DNA of 64,000 nucleotides from Streptomyces sp. NRRL S-455 (GCF_000717875.1 NZ_JOCT01000015.1:86526-150525); one strand, 5' to 3'; shown: positions 43,058-52,424, numbered from the stretch's first letter. Translations and numbers: made by a program. The notes: generated by a model not told the origin, from the sequence alone.

Positions 43058-43675
43058 TCAATTACCGGGGTGGTGCCGCATACCCGGATTACTCTGCGAC
43101 CGTGCCCGGTGCCAGCGCCGCAGCACCCCGTCCGGCACCTCTTCCACCGTGAGCGCGAAGACCAGGTGGTCGCGCCAGGCTCCGTCGATGTGGAGATAAC
43201 GGGGCCGAAGGCCCTCCTCACGGAATCCGAGTTTCTCCACCACCCGGCGGCTGGGTCCGTTCTCGGGGCGAATGCAGACCTCGATGCGGTGCAGTCCGAC
43301 GGTGCGGAAACAGTGGTCCACGACGAGCGCCACCGCCGTCGGCATCACACCGCGCCCGGCCACCGCCTCGTCCACCCAGTAACCGATATGTCCCGAACAC
43401 ATCGAGCCCCAGGTGATCCCCGCGACCGTCAACTGCCCGACCAGCCGCCCCTGGTACTCGATGACGAAGGGCAGCATCCGGCCCGCGTTCGCCTCCGACC
43501 TCAGGTGGCGGACCATCTGGCGGAAGGTCGGACGGTGCGCCATCGGCCCGCCGGGCGCGGGCGGCGGAATGGTCGCTTCCCAGGGGCGCAGCCAGTCGCG
43601 GTTGCGCCGGTTGACCTCGCGCCACGCCCGCTGGTCGCGCAGCTTTATCGGCCTGAGGACGATGTCGCCGTCCAC
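43058..43675 (-). CDS. RimJ/RimL-type GNAT acetyltransferase
   Basis: 205 residues: GDIVLRPIKLRDQRAW opening, NRDWLRPWEAT, GHIGYWVDEAVAGRGVMPTAVALVVDHCF (acetyl-CoA site) and NGPSRRVVEKLGFREEGL. The family acetylates protein N-termini or small molecules. GTG start 26 bases after the moaB stop; homologues may begin about ten residues earlier, but no canonical start exists there. Conserved between glpR and the molybdenum-cofactor genes in actinomycetes. Confidence 0.88.
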   Translation of the reverse strand: MDGDIVLRPIKLRDQRAWREVNRRNRDWLRPWEATIPPPAPGGPMAHRPTFRQMVRHLRSEANAGRMLPFVIEYQGRLVGQLTVAGITWGSMCSGHIGYWVDEAVAGRGVMPTAVALVVDHCFRTVGLHRIEVCIRPENGPSRRVVEKLGFREEGLRPRYLHIDGAWRDHLVFALTVEEVPDGVLRRWHRARSQSNPGMRHHPGN

Positions 43676-43701
43676 CAGCTCGACGGGCCAGGATGAGCCG
43701 T

Positions 43702-44202
43702 TCAGCTCGCACCCCCACTGCCGGGTCTGGGGTGGTCGCCGCCGCGGAGCTGCTCGACGGCATGGATGAGCAGGGGTTCCAGGACGGCGAGGCCGTCCTT
43801 CACGCCGCCGCTGGAGCCGGGCAGGTTGACGATCAGTGTCCCGCCGGCCACTCCGGCCAGGCCCCGGGAGAGCGCCGCGGTCGGCACCTTCTCCCGGCCG
43901 AACGCCCGGATGGCCTCGGCGATGCCGGGCACCTCGTGGTCGATCACCCGGCGCGTCGCCTCGGGGGTGCGGTCGGTCGGCGAGATGCCCGTGCCGCCGG
44001 TGGTGATGATCGCGTCGTAGCCGGCCTCGACGCCGGCGCGCAGGGCCGCCTCCACCGGGTCCCCGTCGGGGACGACCTGCGGGCCGTCGACCTCGAAGCC
44101 GAGGCCTTCCAGGCCGCGGGCGATCAGCGGACCGCCCTTGTCCTCGTAGATCCCGGCGGCGGCCCGGTTGGACGCGGTCACGACGAGAGCGCGGTATGTC
44201 AT
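43702..44202 (-). CDS. moaB: Molybdenum cofactor biosynthesis protein MoaB/MogA
   Basis: 166 residues of the MPT-adenylylating MoaB/MogA fold. Motifs: [31 protein letters not shown] (the TTGGTG signature) and [11 protein letters not shown]. It activates molybdopterin by adenylation before molybdenum insertion. The ATG overlaps the moaC stop (ATGA), so it is co-translated with moaC. Confidence 0.92.
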   Translation of the reverse strand: MTYRALVVTASNRAAAGIYEDKGGPLIARGLEGLGFEVDGPQVVPDGDPVEAALRAGVEAGYDAIITTGGTGISPTDRTPEATRRVIDHEVPGIAEAIRAFGREKVPTAALSRGLAGVAGGTLIVNLPGSSGGVKDGLAVLEPLLIHAVEQLRGGDHPRPGSGGAS

Positions 44203-44708
44203 GCCCTGCTCCAGTCGCCCGACTTGCCGCCCGTCTTCTCCTCCACCCGCACGTCCGTGATGACCGCTCCCTTGTCGACCGCCTTGACCATGTCGATCAC
44301 GGTGAGCGCGGCGACGGAGACCGCGGTGAGGGCCTCCATCTCGACGCCCGTGCGGTCCGTGGTCTTCACCGTGGCCAGGATCTCCACCGCGTCGTCCGCG
44401 ACCGACAGGTCCAGTTTCACACCGGACACCGACAACGGGTGACAGAGCGGGATCAGGTCGGGGGTGCGCTTGGCGCCCATGATCCCGGCGATCCGCGCGG
44501 TCGCGAGGGCGTCGCCCTTGGGGACGCCCTCGCCGCGCAGCAGTTCGATCACGCGGGGCGAGACGAGGACGCGTCCGCTGGCGCGGGCGGTACGCGCGGT
44601 CACGTCCTTCTCCGACACGTCGACCATGCGGGCGGCGCCCGCCTCGTCGATGTGTGTCAGCCGGTCCTGCGTGCGGCCGTCCTGCGGGGGTGGGTCCTGC
44701 GTGCTCAT
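44199..44708 (-). CDS. moaC: Cyclic pyranopterin monophosphate synthase
   Basis: 169 residues. MoaC forms cyclic pyranopterin monophosphate from the MoaA product. Seen are [41 protein letters not shown] (active site) and [26 protein letters not shown] before STQDPPPQ is used since the residues ahead are not conserved. Second gene of the glp-moaC-moaB run. Confidence 0.94.
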   Translation of the reverse strand: MSTQDPPPQDGRTQDRLTHIDEAGAARMVDVSEKDVTARTARASGRVLVSPRVIELLRGEGVPKGDALATARIAGIMGAKRTPDLIPLCHPLSVSGVKLDLSVADDAVEILATVKTTDRTGVEMEALTAVSVAALTVIDMVKAVDKGAVITDVRVEEKTGGKSGDWSRA

Positions 44709-44790
44709 GCTGTGTGGCGCTCCCGGTCCGGGCCCGTCGCGGTGCGGCGCACGGGCCTGCTGTGCGCGACACGGTACCGCCAACCAGGGC

Positions 44791-46131
44791 CTATCGGCCG
44801 AGCAGGACCACCTCGACCTGGGTGCCGGGCTCGACGGACTCGGTGTCCTCGGGGACGACGATGAGGGCGTCCGCGTGGGCGAGGGCCGCGACCAGGTGGG
44901 ATCCTGCGCCGCCGACCGGGGTCACCCGTCCGTCCGCGTAGGCGCCGCGCAGGAACTGGCGGCGGCCCTTCGGGCTGGTCAGAGCCTTGTCGGCGGTCAG
45001 GGTCGCCCGGGTCGTCGGGCGGTGGACGTCGTCCAGGCCCATGAGGGTGCGGATCGCGGGGCGGACGAACAGCTCGAACGAGACGTACGACGACACCGGG
45101 TTGCCGGGCAGGGCCAGCAGCGGGGTGTGGTCGGGGCCGATGGAGCCGAAGCCCTGGGGCTTGCCGGGCTGCATGGCGAGCTTGCGGAACTCCACTCCGC
45201 TGCCGGGCTCGTCCTCGTCGCCGACGTGGGACAGCGCCTCCTTGACGACGTCGTAGGCGCCGACGCTCACGCCACCCGTCGTGACCATCAGGTCGGCGCG
45301 GACCAGCTGGTCCTCGATGGTGGAGCGCAGGGTGTCGGCGTCGTCGGCGACGGCGCCCACGCGGTAGGCGATGGCGCCGGCGTCGCGGGCGGCGGCGGTG
45401 AGGGCGAAGCTGTTGGAGTCGTAGATCTGACCGGTGCGCAGTTCCTCGTCGGGCTGGACGAGTTCGCTGCCGGTGGAGAGCACCACCACGCGTGGGCGGG
45501 GGCGTACGCGCACGGTGCCGCGGCCGATCGCGGCGAGCAGGGCGATCTGGGGCGGGCCGAGGACGGTGCCGGCCTCCAGGGCGCGGTCGCCGGCCTTCAC
45601 GTCGCTGCCCTGGGCGCGGACGTGGGCGCGGGCCTCGGCCGGGCGGTACACGTGCACGTGCCCGGTGGCGCCCTCGGGGCCGAGGGTGCGGGCGCGCATG
45701 CCGCGCACCGGGCCCTCGCCGAGCCCGCCGTCGGTCCACTCCACGGGCACGACCGTCTCGGCGCCGGGCGGCAACGGGGCGCCGGTCATGATGCGGGCGG
45801 CCTGGCCGGGGCCCACGTGGAGCGGCTCGGCGTGACCGGCCGCGACGTCCCCGACGACCTCCAGGGCCGCCGGGAACTCCTCGCTCGCGCCCGCCACGTC
45901 CGCGACCCGCACCGCGTACCCGTCCATGCTGCTGTTGTCGAACGGCGGCAGGGACACCGGCACGGTGATGTCGTCGACCAGAACGCAGCCCTGGGCGTCG
46001 AGCAGGTTGAGCTCGATGGGCTCGAGGGGGCGGACGGTGGCGAGGATGTCCTCCAGGTGCTCGTCCACCGACCAGAGGTGGTCGGGGCCCGAGTGGTCCT
46101 GGCCCGTGACGTGGGGCGCGGCGCTGCTCAA
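44791..46131 (-). CDS. glp: Gephyrin-like molybdotransferase Glp (MoeA family)
   Basis: 446 residues in the MoeA four-domain plan. Motifs include [32 protein letters not shown], the VLSTGSELV motif, [22 protein letters not shown] and [18 protein letters not shown]. As an enzyme it inserts molybdate into adenylated molybdopterin; in Corynebacterium the Glp paralogue also binds FtsZ and works with GlpR. TTG start, with GAGGAG inside the end of galU serving as ribosome site. Only four bases separate it from galU. Confidence 0.9.
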   Translation of the reverse strand: MSSAAPHVTGQDHSGPDHLWSVDEHLEDILATVRPLEPIELNLLDAQGCVLVDDITVPVSLPPFDNSSMDGYAVRVADVAGASEEFPAALEVVGDVAAGHAEPLHVGPGQAARIMTGAPLPPGAETVVPVEWTDGGLGEGPVRGMRARTLGPEGATGHVHVYRPAEARAHVRAQGSDVKAGDRALEAGTVLGPPQIALLAAIGRGTVRVRPRPRVVVLSTGSELVQPDEELRTGQIYDSNSFALTAAARDAGAIAYRVGAVADDADTLRSTIEDQLVRADLMVTTGGVSVGAYDVVKEALSHVGDEDEPGSGVEFRKLAMQPGKPQGFGSIGPDHTPLLALPGNPVSSYVSFELFVRPAIRTLMGLDDVHRPTTRATLTADKALTSPKGRRQFLRGAYADGRVTPVGGAGSHLVAALAHADALIVVPEDTESVEPGTQVEVVLLGR

Positions 46132-46135
46132 CGTG

Positions 46136-47038
46136 TTACATCTCCTCGGCTACGTAACTGCGAAGCCAGGTCCGGAAGTCCGGGCCCAGGTCTTCACGTT
46201 CGCACGCGAGGCGGACGATGGCACGCAGGTAGTCGCCGCGGTCGCCGGTGTCATAGCGGCGGCCCTTGAAGACGACGCCGTGCACCGGGCCGCCGATCTT
46301 CTCGTCCGCGGCGAGCTGCTGGAGGGCGTCGGTGAGCTGGATCTCGCCGCCGCGGCCGGGCTCGGTCTTGCGCAGGATGTCGAAGATGTTCGGGTCGAGG
46401 ACGTAACGGCCGATGATCGCGTAGTTGGACGGGGCGTCGGCCGGGTCGGGCTTCTCGACGAGGCCGCTGACCTTGACGACGTCGCTGTCCTCGGTCGTCT
46501 CGACGGCCGCGCAGCCGTAGAGGTGGATCTGCTCCGGGGCGACCTCCATCAGCGCGACGACGCTGCCGCCGCGCTGCTCCTGGACCTCGACCATGCGCTT
46601 GAGCAGGGGGTCGCGGGGGTCGATCAGGTCGTCGCCGAGGAGGACCGCGAAGGGCTCGTCGCCCACGTGCGGGGCGGCGCAGAGGACGGCGTGGCCGAGG
46701 CCCCTGGGGTCGCCCTGGCGGACGTAGTGGATCATCGCGAGGTCGCTGGACTCCTGCACCTTGGCGAGGCGCTTCTCGTCGCCCTTCTTCTCGAGGGCGG
46801 ACTCCAGCTCGTAGTTGCGGTCGAAGTGGTCCTCGAGGGGGCGCTTGTTGCGGCCCGTCACCATGAGGACGTCGTCGAGACCCGCGGCGACGGCCTCCTC
46901 GACCACGTACTGGATCGCCGGCTTGTCGACGACCGGCAGCATCTCCTTGGGAGTGGCTTTGGTGGCCGGCAGGAACCGGGTGCCGAGGCCTGCTGCGGGA
47001 ATGACAGCCTTGCTGATCCGAGGGTGCGACTGAGTCAT
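46136..47038 (-). CDS. galU: UTP-glucose-1-phosphate uridylyltransferase
   Basis: 300 residues. GalU makes UDP-glucose for cell wall and trehalose routes. Seen: KAVIPAAGLGTRFLPATKATPKEMLPVVDKPAIQY (nucleotide-binding signature), GRNKRPLEDHFD, GDEPFAVLLGDDL and VVFKGRRYDTGDRGDYL. ATG before TQSHPRIS chosen; 17 residues of open frame upstream are not conserved. First gene of the galU-glp-moaC-moaB run, divergent from the folate ligase. Confidence 0.95.
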   Translation of the reverse strand: MTQSHPRISKAVIPAAGLGTRFLPATKATPKEMLPVVDKPAIQYVVEEAVAAGLDDVLMVTGRNKRPLEDHFDRNYELESALEKKGDEKRLAKVQESSDLAMIHYVRQGDPRGLGHAVLCAAPHVGDEPFAVLLGDDLIDPRDPLLKRMVEVQEQRGGSVVALMEVAPEQIHLYGCAAVETTEDSDVVKVSGLVEKPDPADAPSNYAIIGRYVLDPNIFDILRKTEPGRGGEIQLTDALQQLAADEKIGGPVHGVVFKGRRYDTGDRGDYLRAIVRLACEREDLGPDFRTWLRSYVAEEM

Positions 47039-47092
47039 GCCCGCCACCATATCCGGTGCCTTTGGACGGAATCTGCGACTCCGGTTCATAGG

Positions 47093-47106
47093 CGCTCATA
47101 TGAGCG
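47093..47106. promoter_or_regulatory. 14-bp perfect palindrome in the galU/folate-ligase divergent promoter
   Basis: CGCTCATATGAGCG is fully symmetric and lies 54 bp before galU and 25 bp before the divergent 5-formyltetrahydrofolate ligase start. Placement suits a shared operator. No known factor is assigned. Confidence 0.45.
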
Positions 47107-47131
47107 TATTAACACGGTACGGGAGCAACCC

Positions 47132-47758
47132 TTGAGTCACATCGGACGTCCGGACGAGTCTGACAAGCGGAGTTTGCGACGGGAGTTCCTCACGGTGAGG
47201 AACAGGTTGACGGCGGATGACCTGCGGGAAACCTCGGCCGCGCTGGCCGGGCGGGCGCTTGAGCTGCCCGAGTTGGCGCGGGCCGGCACGGTGGCGGCGT
47301 ACGTCTCCGTGGGGAGTGAACCGGGAACGCTCGCGCTGCTGGACGCGCTACGCGCCCGGGGCGTGCGCGTCCTGCTTCCGGTCCTGCTGCCCGACAACGA
47401 CCTGGACTGGGGCCGCTATGAGGGTGAGGGCTCGCTCGGGCGTGTCCAACACGGCGGCCGGATGGCCCTCTTCGAGCCCTCGGGCGAGCGCCTCGGTCCG
47501 GACGCCGTGACCACCGCGGACGCCGTGCTGCTGCCGGGGCTGGCGGTCGACGCGCGCGGCATGCGGCTGGGGCGCGGCGGAGGCAGTTACGACCGTGTGC
47601 TGGCGCGTCTGGAACGGGCGGGAGCACATCCAGCGCTGGTGGTGCTGCTGTACGACTCGGAGGTCGTCGAGCGCGTCCCGGAGGAGCCGCACGACCGGCC
47701 GGTGCACGCGGTGGTGACCCCTTCGGGAGTGCGGCGGTTCCGGCAGCGGGCCGACTGA
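47132..47758 (+). CDS. 5-formyltetrahydrofolate cyclo-ligase
   Basis: 208 residues. It converts 5-formyl-THF to 5,10-methenyl-THF with ATP. Seen are KRSLRREFLTVRNRLT, AYVSVGSEPGT, VLLPVLLPDNDLDW and the ATP-binding LPGLAVDARGMRLGRGGGSYDR. TTG is the start: GGGAG precedes it at 6 bases and no ATG or GTG is placed well. The open frame upstream runs antisense through galU and is not coding. Confidence 0.92.
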   Translation: MSHIGRPDESDKRSLRREFLTVRNRLTADDLRETSAALAGRALELPELARAGTVAAYVSVGSEPGTLALLDALRARGVRVLLPVLLPDNDLDWGRYEGEGSLGRVQHGGRMALFEPSGERLGPDAVTTADAVLLPGLAVDARGMRLGRGGGSYDRVLARLERAGAHPALVVLLYDSEVVERVPEEPHDRPVHAVVTPSGVRRFRQRAD

Positions 47759-47762
47759 CGCG

Positions 47763-47797
47763 GAACGGCCCTCCACTGGGTGTGTGGAGGGCCGTTC
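47763..47797. terminator. Bidirectional terminator
   Basis: A perfect 14-bp stem (GAACGGCCCTCCAC with its complement) and 7-base loop sits between the convergent folate-ligase and acylase genes, followed by T-containing repeats. Confidence 0.85.
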
Positions 47798-47798
47798 T

Positions 47799-47842
47799 GT
47801 CAGTTCTGCCAATTCTTGTCAGTTCTGCCAGTTCTTGTCAGT
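47799..47842. repeat. 19-bp tandem repeat
   Basis: TCAGTTCTGCCAATTCTTG is repeated directly as TCAGTTCTGCCAGTTCTTG, followed by a third partial TCAGT. It fills the space between the terminator and the acylase stop. Slippage during replication is the simplest origin. Confidence 0.8.
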
Positions 47843-47845
47843 GGC

Positions 47846-50656
47846 TCACGGTTTGAGCACCAGCTTGTCGGTCGCGCTGTCCTCTACCGCCTTGTCCGAG
47901 TAGGACCACGGCAGCAGCTCACCGTCGGCCCACTTGTCCGTCTGGTCGACGTAGTGGGCGCTGTAGGCGTGCCCGGAGGCGCCGGTGAGGTTGATCCAGC
48001 GTGATTTGTCGAGGTCGCCGAGGTTCACGACCATCCGCATGGACGGCACCCACACGACCCCGAAGCCGCCGGCGGCGTTCCAGCCGGTCGCGTTGACCGA
48101 CGCCTCGCCACCGCTCAGCTCCCACGGACCGCGGTTGAGGGCGTACTGAAGGAAACCGGGGCCCTCGGTGCCGAGGGTCTGGTTCTTCAGGAACAGGCGG
48201 TGCAGCCGGCCCCAGCTCCAGCTGTCGATGTCCTTGCCGAGCTTGGCGGTCAGCTCCCAGCGGGCGTCGACCATGGCGCGCTTGAACAGCTGGTCACGGT
48301 TGACGGCCCCCTCGCGGGTGCCCACCTCGGGCGTCTTCCACCAGTCGTTGTCCGGCTGCTCCATCAGCTTGCGGACCACCTCGAACCAGCGGTCGCCACC
48401 GTCCGGCTGCGCCTGGTCGGGGGCGCGCTCGCCGCACTCGCGCACCTTCTCGGCCTCGTCGGCGGGGCCGGTGGTGTTGATCGGGTCGACCATGAGGCAC
48501 TGGCCCCTGGGCCGCAGCTCCTTGGGCAGCTTGTTGCCGAAGGCGAGCTTGAGGATGTTGCGCCAGACCGCGTTGAAGTAGGCGGCCGCGGCCGAGTCGG
48601 CGTCCTGGGTGTAGTCCCAGCCCTCGAGGAGCTTCTGCGCCTGGCGGACGTCCTTGCTCTCGGGGTCGATCTTCAGCAGCGTGGGCACCAGCAGCCGGGC
48701 GATCTCGCTGCTGTTGTCGAGCTGCATCTGGCGCATGTCGTCCGTCGAGATCTTGCCGCCGTCCTTGATCTTCGACTGGATCAGGTCGGTGATCCGCTGG
48801 CTGCGCGTGCCGTAGCCCCAGTCCGTGGTGAGCGTGTAGGGGTACTTGTCCGGGTCGATCGCGGCCTGGTTGGCGGTGACGATGTAGCCGCGCTCCGGGT
48901 TGTACTCGTAGGGCAGCGCGTCCTGGTCGATGTAGCCGGTCCAGCGGTACTTCGGGTCCCAGCCGGGGGCCGGGACGGAGCCGTCGTCGTCCTCGGAACG
49001 GGTGGGGATCTTCCCCGGCAGCGTGTAGCCGATGTTGTCGTCGGTGTCCGCGTAGATCAGGTTCTGCGAGGGCACCTCGAACAGCGCGGCGGCCTTGCGG
49101 AAGTCCGTCCAGTCCTTCGCCCTGTTCATGGCGAAGACGGCGTCCATGGTGGTGCCCGGGTCGAGCGCGGTCCAGCGCAGCGCGACGCCGTAGCCGTCGC
49201 CCCGGTCGGGTGCGGCGGTGTCGACGGTGGCCTTCTTGCCGACCTTCACGAGCTCGTCGGCGCGGTCGGACAGCAGGGGCATCCCGTCCTCGGTCTGCCG
49301 TACGACGATCTTCTTGGGCGAGCCGCCGGCGACCTTGATGGTCTCCTCGCGCGTCTCGAAGGGCTTGACCTCGCCGTCGTACTGGTAGCCGTTGCCGGTG
49401 ATCTTCTCCAGGTAGAGGTCGGTGACGTCGACGCCGGAGTTGGTCATGCCCCAGGCGATGTCCTGGTTGTGACCGATTATCACGCCCGGCATGCCGGCGA
49501 AGGTGTAGCCGCTGACGTCGTACTGGCACGCGCTGGAGACGCTGCGGCAGTGCAGGCCCATCTGGTACCAGACGGACGGCAGCGAGGGCGACAGGTGCGG
49601 GTCGTTGGCCAGCAGGGGCTTGCCGGTGATGGTGTGCTTGCCGCGGACGACCCAGGAGTTGGAGCCGATGCCGTCGCCGTTCACACCGACGGCCGGCGGG
49701 AGGTCGTCCAGGACCTTGGTGAGGCCGGTGAGCTGGCTCTGGAGACCGGCGGTGCCGGAGGAGCCCGAGGTGCCGGTGGAGCCCGAGGTGCCGGTGGAGC
49801 CCGAGGTGCCCGTGGAGCCCGAGACGCCGGCGGTTCCGCCGGTACCGCTCGCGCCGCTCGCCGTGCCGCCCTGTTCGAAGGTGCCGGTCAGCTCGCTGTA
49901 CTGGCCCTCCTGGACGATCGCCTTGTTCCGGCCGGACGGGTACTCCGGGTACAGGTCGGCGATCTGCTTCGGGCCGAGGCGGCTGGTCAGCAGGGCGCGG
50001 TCGATCTCGTCCTGCATGTTGCCGCGCAGGTCCCAGGCCATCGCCTTCAGCCAGGAGATCGAGTCGACCGGGGTCCACTTCTGCGGCTTGTAGTCGTTGG
50101 TGAACCCGAGCGCCGCGTACTCCAGGGAGATGTCCTCGCCGTCCTTGCCCTGGAGGTAGGAGTTGACCCCCTGGGCGTAGGCCTGCAGGTACTTCTTCGT
50201 GGCGTCCGACAGCTTGGTGTCGTACTCCCGCTTGGCGACCCGGTCCCAGCCCAGCGTGCGCAGGAACTCGTCGTTGTCGACCTGGCTCTCGCCGAACATC
50301 TCCGACAGGCGTCCGGCGGCCATGTGGCGGCGGACGTCCATCTCGTAGAACCGGTCCTGCGCCTGGACGTAGCCCTGCGCCATGAAGAGGTCCGCGTCGG
50401 AGGAGGCATAGATCTGGGGAATGCCGTAGTTGTCGCGTTTGACCTCGACGGGTCCCGAGAGGCCCTTGAGCTGGAGGGTGCCCTTGGTCTGCGGGAAGGA
50501 GGCCCGGACGGTGCTGACGGACCAGTACGCCCCGAAGGCGACGCCGCCGATGAGGGCCAGCACCAGGAGGAGCACGACCAGACGGGCTTTGCGCCCCTTT
50601 CTCCTGCCGGTTTTGCCGGGCTGCTGACCCGTGGAGGCGGTGGTGTCGGTGGGCAT
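47846..50656 (-). CDS. Penicillin acylase-family Ntn hydrolase
   Basis: 936 residues. An N-terminal membrane helix (LVVLLLVLALIGGVAFGAYW) anchors or exports it; then an alpha-chain region (GPVEVKRDNYGIPQIYA, MAQGYVQAQDRFYEMD), a Gly/Ser/Thr spacer (about 263-305), and the beta chain that begins at Ser332 in GIGSNSWVV, the autocatalytic nucleophile. Asn and His motifs of the family follow (LLANDPHL, NPERGYIVTANQ). It hydrolyses amides such as acyl-homoserine lactones, beta-lactam side chains or lipopeptides; the substrate is unknown. ATG start with AGGA upstream. Divergent from an antiporter gene. Confidence 0.9.
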   Translation of the reverse strand: MPTDTTASTGQQPGKTGRRKGRKARLVVLLLVLALIGGVAFGAYWSVSTVRASFPQTKGTLQLKGLSGPVEVKRDNYGIPQIYASSDADLFMAQGYVQAQDRFYEMDVRRHMAAGRLSEMFGESQVDNDEFLRTLGWDRVAKREYDTKLSDATKKYLQAYAQGVNSYLQGKDGEDISLEYAALGFTNDYKPQKWTPVDSISWLKAMAWDLRGNMQDEIDRALLTSRLGPKQIADLYPEYPSGRNKAIVQEGQYSELTGTFEQGGTASGASGTGGTAGVSGSTGTSGSTGTSGSTGTSGSSGTAGLQSQLTGLTKVLDDLPPAVGVNGDGIGSNSWVVRGKHTITGKPLLANDPHLSPSLPSVWYQMGLHCRSVSSACQYDVSGYTFAGMPGVIIGHNQDIAWGMTNSGVDVTDLYLEKITGNGYQYDGEVKPFETREETIKVAGGSPKKIVVRQTEDGMPLLSDRADELVKVGKKATVDTAAPDRGDGYGVALRWTALDPGTTMDAVFAMNRAKDWTDFRKAAALFEVPSQNLIYADTDDNIGYTLPGKIPTRSEDDDGSVPAPGWDPKYRWTGYIDQDALPYEYNPERGYIVTANQAAIDPDKYPYTLTTDWGYGTRSQRITDLIQSKIKDGGKISTDDMRQMQLDNSSEIARLLVPTLLKIDPESKDVRQAQKLLEGWDYTQDADSAAAAYFNAVWRNILKLAFGNKLPKELRPRGQCLMVDPINTTGPADEAEKVRECGERAPDQAQPDGGDRWFEVVRKLMEQPDNDWWKTPEVGTREGAVNRDQLFKRAMVDARWELTAKLGKDIDSWSWGRLHRLFLKNQTLGTEGPGFLQYALNRGPWELSGGEASVNATGWNAAGGFGVVWVPSMRMVVNLGDLDKSRWINLTGASGHAYSAHYVDQTDKWADGELLPWSYSDKAVEDSATDKLVLKP
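49751..49825. repeat. 18-bp repeat coding the acylase spacer
   Basis: Units near GTGCCGGTGGAGCCCGAG recur three to four times and encode SGSTGT steps in the spacer just before the acylase cleavage site. DNA copies are nearly identical, so the spacer length may vary between strains. Confidence 0.8.
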
Positions 50657-50894
50657 CGCTGTCCTTGCTGTCCTAACGCGAGCGGCAGGTTCGGCTGTGC
50701 TTTTAACTGAGCGCTGGAGCAACGATAGGCGCAGGGCCTTCCGCCCCTTGACGCGGAGTCGGGAACAAGTACGGACGAACGTTCGATCTCAGCCTCGGAA
50801 GCGTCAAGAAATCGTCAAGAGTTAGGTAAGGTAACGAAGTAGTTGGCGCGGTGCGTCACAGCTTCATGTGCGATGTACGTGAGCTCACGCGCGC

Positions 50895-52424
50895 GTGCGC
50901 GGGAGCCAGGGAAGGATTCGGCCGCTGACTGTTCACCACCTCAACCAGCTCCTGCTCGTCTGCTCGCTCGTCCTGCTCGTCGCCGTCGCAGCGGTACGGA
51001 TCTCCTCGCGCAGCGGGCTCCCCAGCCTGCTCGTCTACCTGGGGATCGGCGTCGCCATGGGTCAGGACGGCGTGGGCGGCATCCACTTCGACAACGCCGA
51101 GCTGACCCAGGTCATCGGATACGCGGCCCTGGTCGTGATCCTGGCCGAAGGTGGTCTGGGCACGAAGTGGAAGGAGATCGAGCCCGTCATGCCGGCCGCC
51201 ACGGCACTGGCGCTGGCCGGTGTCGCGGTGAGCGTCGGGGTCACGGCGACGGGCGCGCACTACCTGATCGGGCTGGAGTGGCGGCAGGCACTCATCATCG
51301 GGGCGGTCGTCTCCTCGACGGACGCGGCGGCCGTGTTCTCGGTGCTGCGCAAGATCCCTCTCCCCACGCGCGTGAAGGGCACGCTGGAGGCGGAGTCCGG
51401 CTTCAACGACGCCCCGGTGGTCATCCTCGTGGTGTCCCTGTCCACGGCGGGCCCGGTCGATCCCTGGTACGTGCTGCTGGGCGTGATCCTGCTGGAGCTG
51501 GCCATCGGCGCGGCCATCGGACTCGCCGTCGGCTGGCTGGGCTCCTTGGGCCTCAGGCACGTGGCGCTGCCCGCCTCCGGCCTCTACCCGATCGCCGTCA
51601 TGGCGATCGCCGTGGTGGCGTACGCCGCGGGCGCGCTGGCCCACGGAAGCGGCTTCCTCGCGGTCTACCTCGCCGCGATGGTGATGGGCAACGCCCGGCT
51701 GCCGCACTGGCCGGCCACCCGCGGCTTCGCCGACGGGCTCGGCTGGATGGCCCAGATCGGCATGTTCGTCCTGCTCGGTCTGCTGGTGACGCCGCACGAG
51801 CTCGGCGACGACATCGTGCCCGCGCTGGTCATCGGGCTGGTGCTGACCATGGTGGCGCGTCCGCTGAGCGTGGTGTTCTGCCTGACGCCGTTCCGGGTCC
51901 CGTGGCAGGAGCAGGCCCTGATGTCCTGGGCGGGGCTGCGCGGGGCCGTGCCCATCATCCTGGCGACCATCCCCATGGTGGAGGGCGTGGAGGCCAGCCG
52001 CCGGATCTTCAACATCGTCTTCATCCTGGTCGTCGTCTACACCCTGGTGCAGGGGCCGACGCTGCCGTGGCTGGGCCGCAAGCTGCGCCTGGGCGACGGT
52101 TCGGAGGCCGCCGACCTCGGCATCGAGTCGGCCCCGCTGGAGCGGCTGCGCGGACACCTGCTGTCCGTGGCGATCCCCGAGGGGTCGAAGATGCACGGCG
52201 TGGAGGTGGCCGAGCTGCGTCTGCCGCACGGGGCCGCCGTGACGCTCATCGTGCGCGAAAAGGAATCGTTCGTCCCGCTGCCCACGACGGTGCTGCAACG
52301 CGGCGACGAGCTCCTCGTGATCGCCACCGACCCCGTGCGGGACGCGGCGGAGAGCCGGCTGCGCGCGGTGGGCCGCGGCGGCAAGCTGGCCAGCTGGCTG
52401 GGGACGGACGGGGCAAGTCGTTAA
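50895..52424 (+). CDS. CPA-family cation/proton antiporter with TrkA-C domain
   Basis: About 509 residues: some 12 membrane helices with Na+/H+ exchanger motifs (SSTDAAAVFSVLR and ESGFNDAPVVIL), then a cytoplasmic TrkA-C/RCK_C domain (LLSVAIPEGSKMHGVEVAEL ... GDELLVIATD) that usually binds a nucleotide or ion. NhaP2/CvrA-like, so K+/H+ exchange is likely. The first canonical start is the GTG used here, but AAGGA sits 8 bases before a CTG at 50925 that opens the conserved TVHHLNQLLL; CTG may be the true start. Divergent from the acylase gene. Confidence 0.87.
   Translation: MRGSQGRIRPLTVHHLNQLLLVCSLVLLVAVAAVRISSRSGLPSLLVYLGIGVAMGQDGVGGIHFDNAELTQVIGYAALVVILAEGGLGTKWKEIEPVMPAATALALAGVAVSVGVTATGAHYLIGLEWRQALIIGAVVSSTDAAAVFSVLRKIPLPTRVKGTLEAESGFNDAPVVILVVSLSTAGPVDPWYVLLGVILLELAIGAAIGLAVGWLGSLGLRHVALPASGLYPIAVMAIAVVAYAAGALAHGSGFLAVYLAAMVMGNARLPHWPATRGFADGLGWMAQIGMFVLLGLLVTPHELGDDIVPALVIGLVLTMVARPLSVVFCLTPFRVPWQEQALMSWAGLRGAVPIILATIPMVEGVEASRRIFNIVFILVVVYTLVQGPTLPWLGRKLRLGDGSEAADLGIESAPLERLRGHLLSVAIPEGSKMHGVEVAELRLPHGAAVTLIVREKESFVPLPTTVLQRGDELLVIATDPVRDAAESRLRAVGRGGKLASWLGTDGASR

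Noticed and set aside
45926..47131. Extended N-terminus for the folate cyclo-ligase
   Set aside because: It lies antisense through galU and glp; the protein family starts at the TTG at 47132.
49751..49825. Possible CRISPR or regulatory repeat
   Set aside because: Tandem and in frame inside the acylase gene; it encodes a Gly/Ser/Thr linker.
50776..50785. CGAACGTTCG as an SOS (LexA) box
   Set aside because: The actinobacterial LexA box needs TCGAAC-N4-GTTCGA spacing; here the half sites touch, so it is only a chance palindrome.
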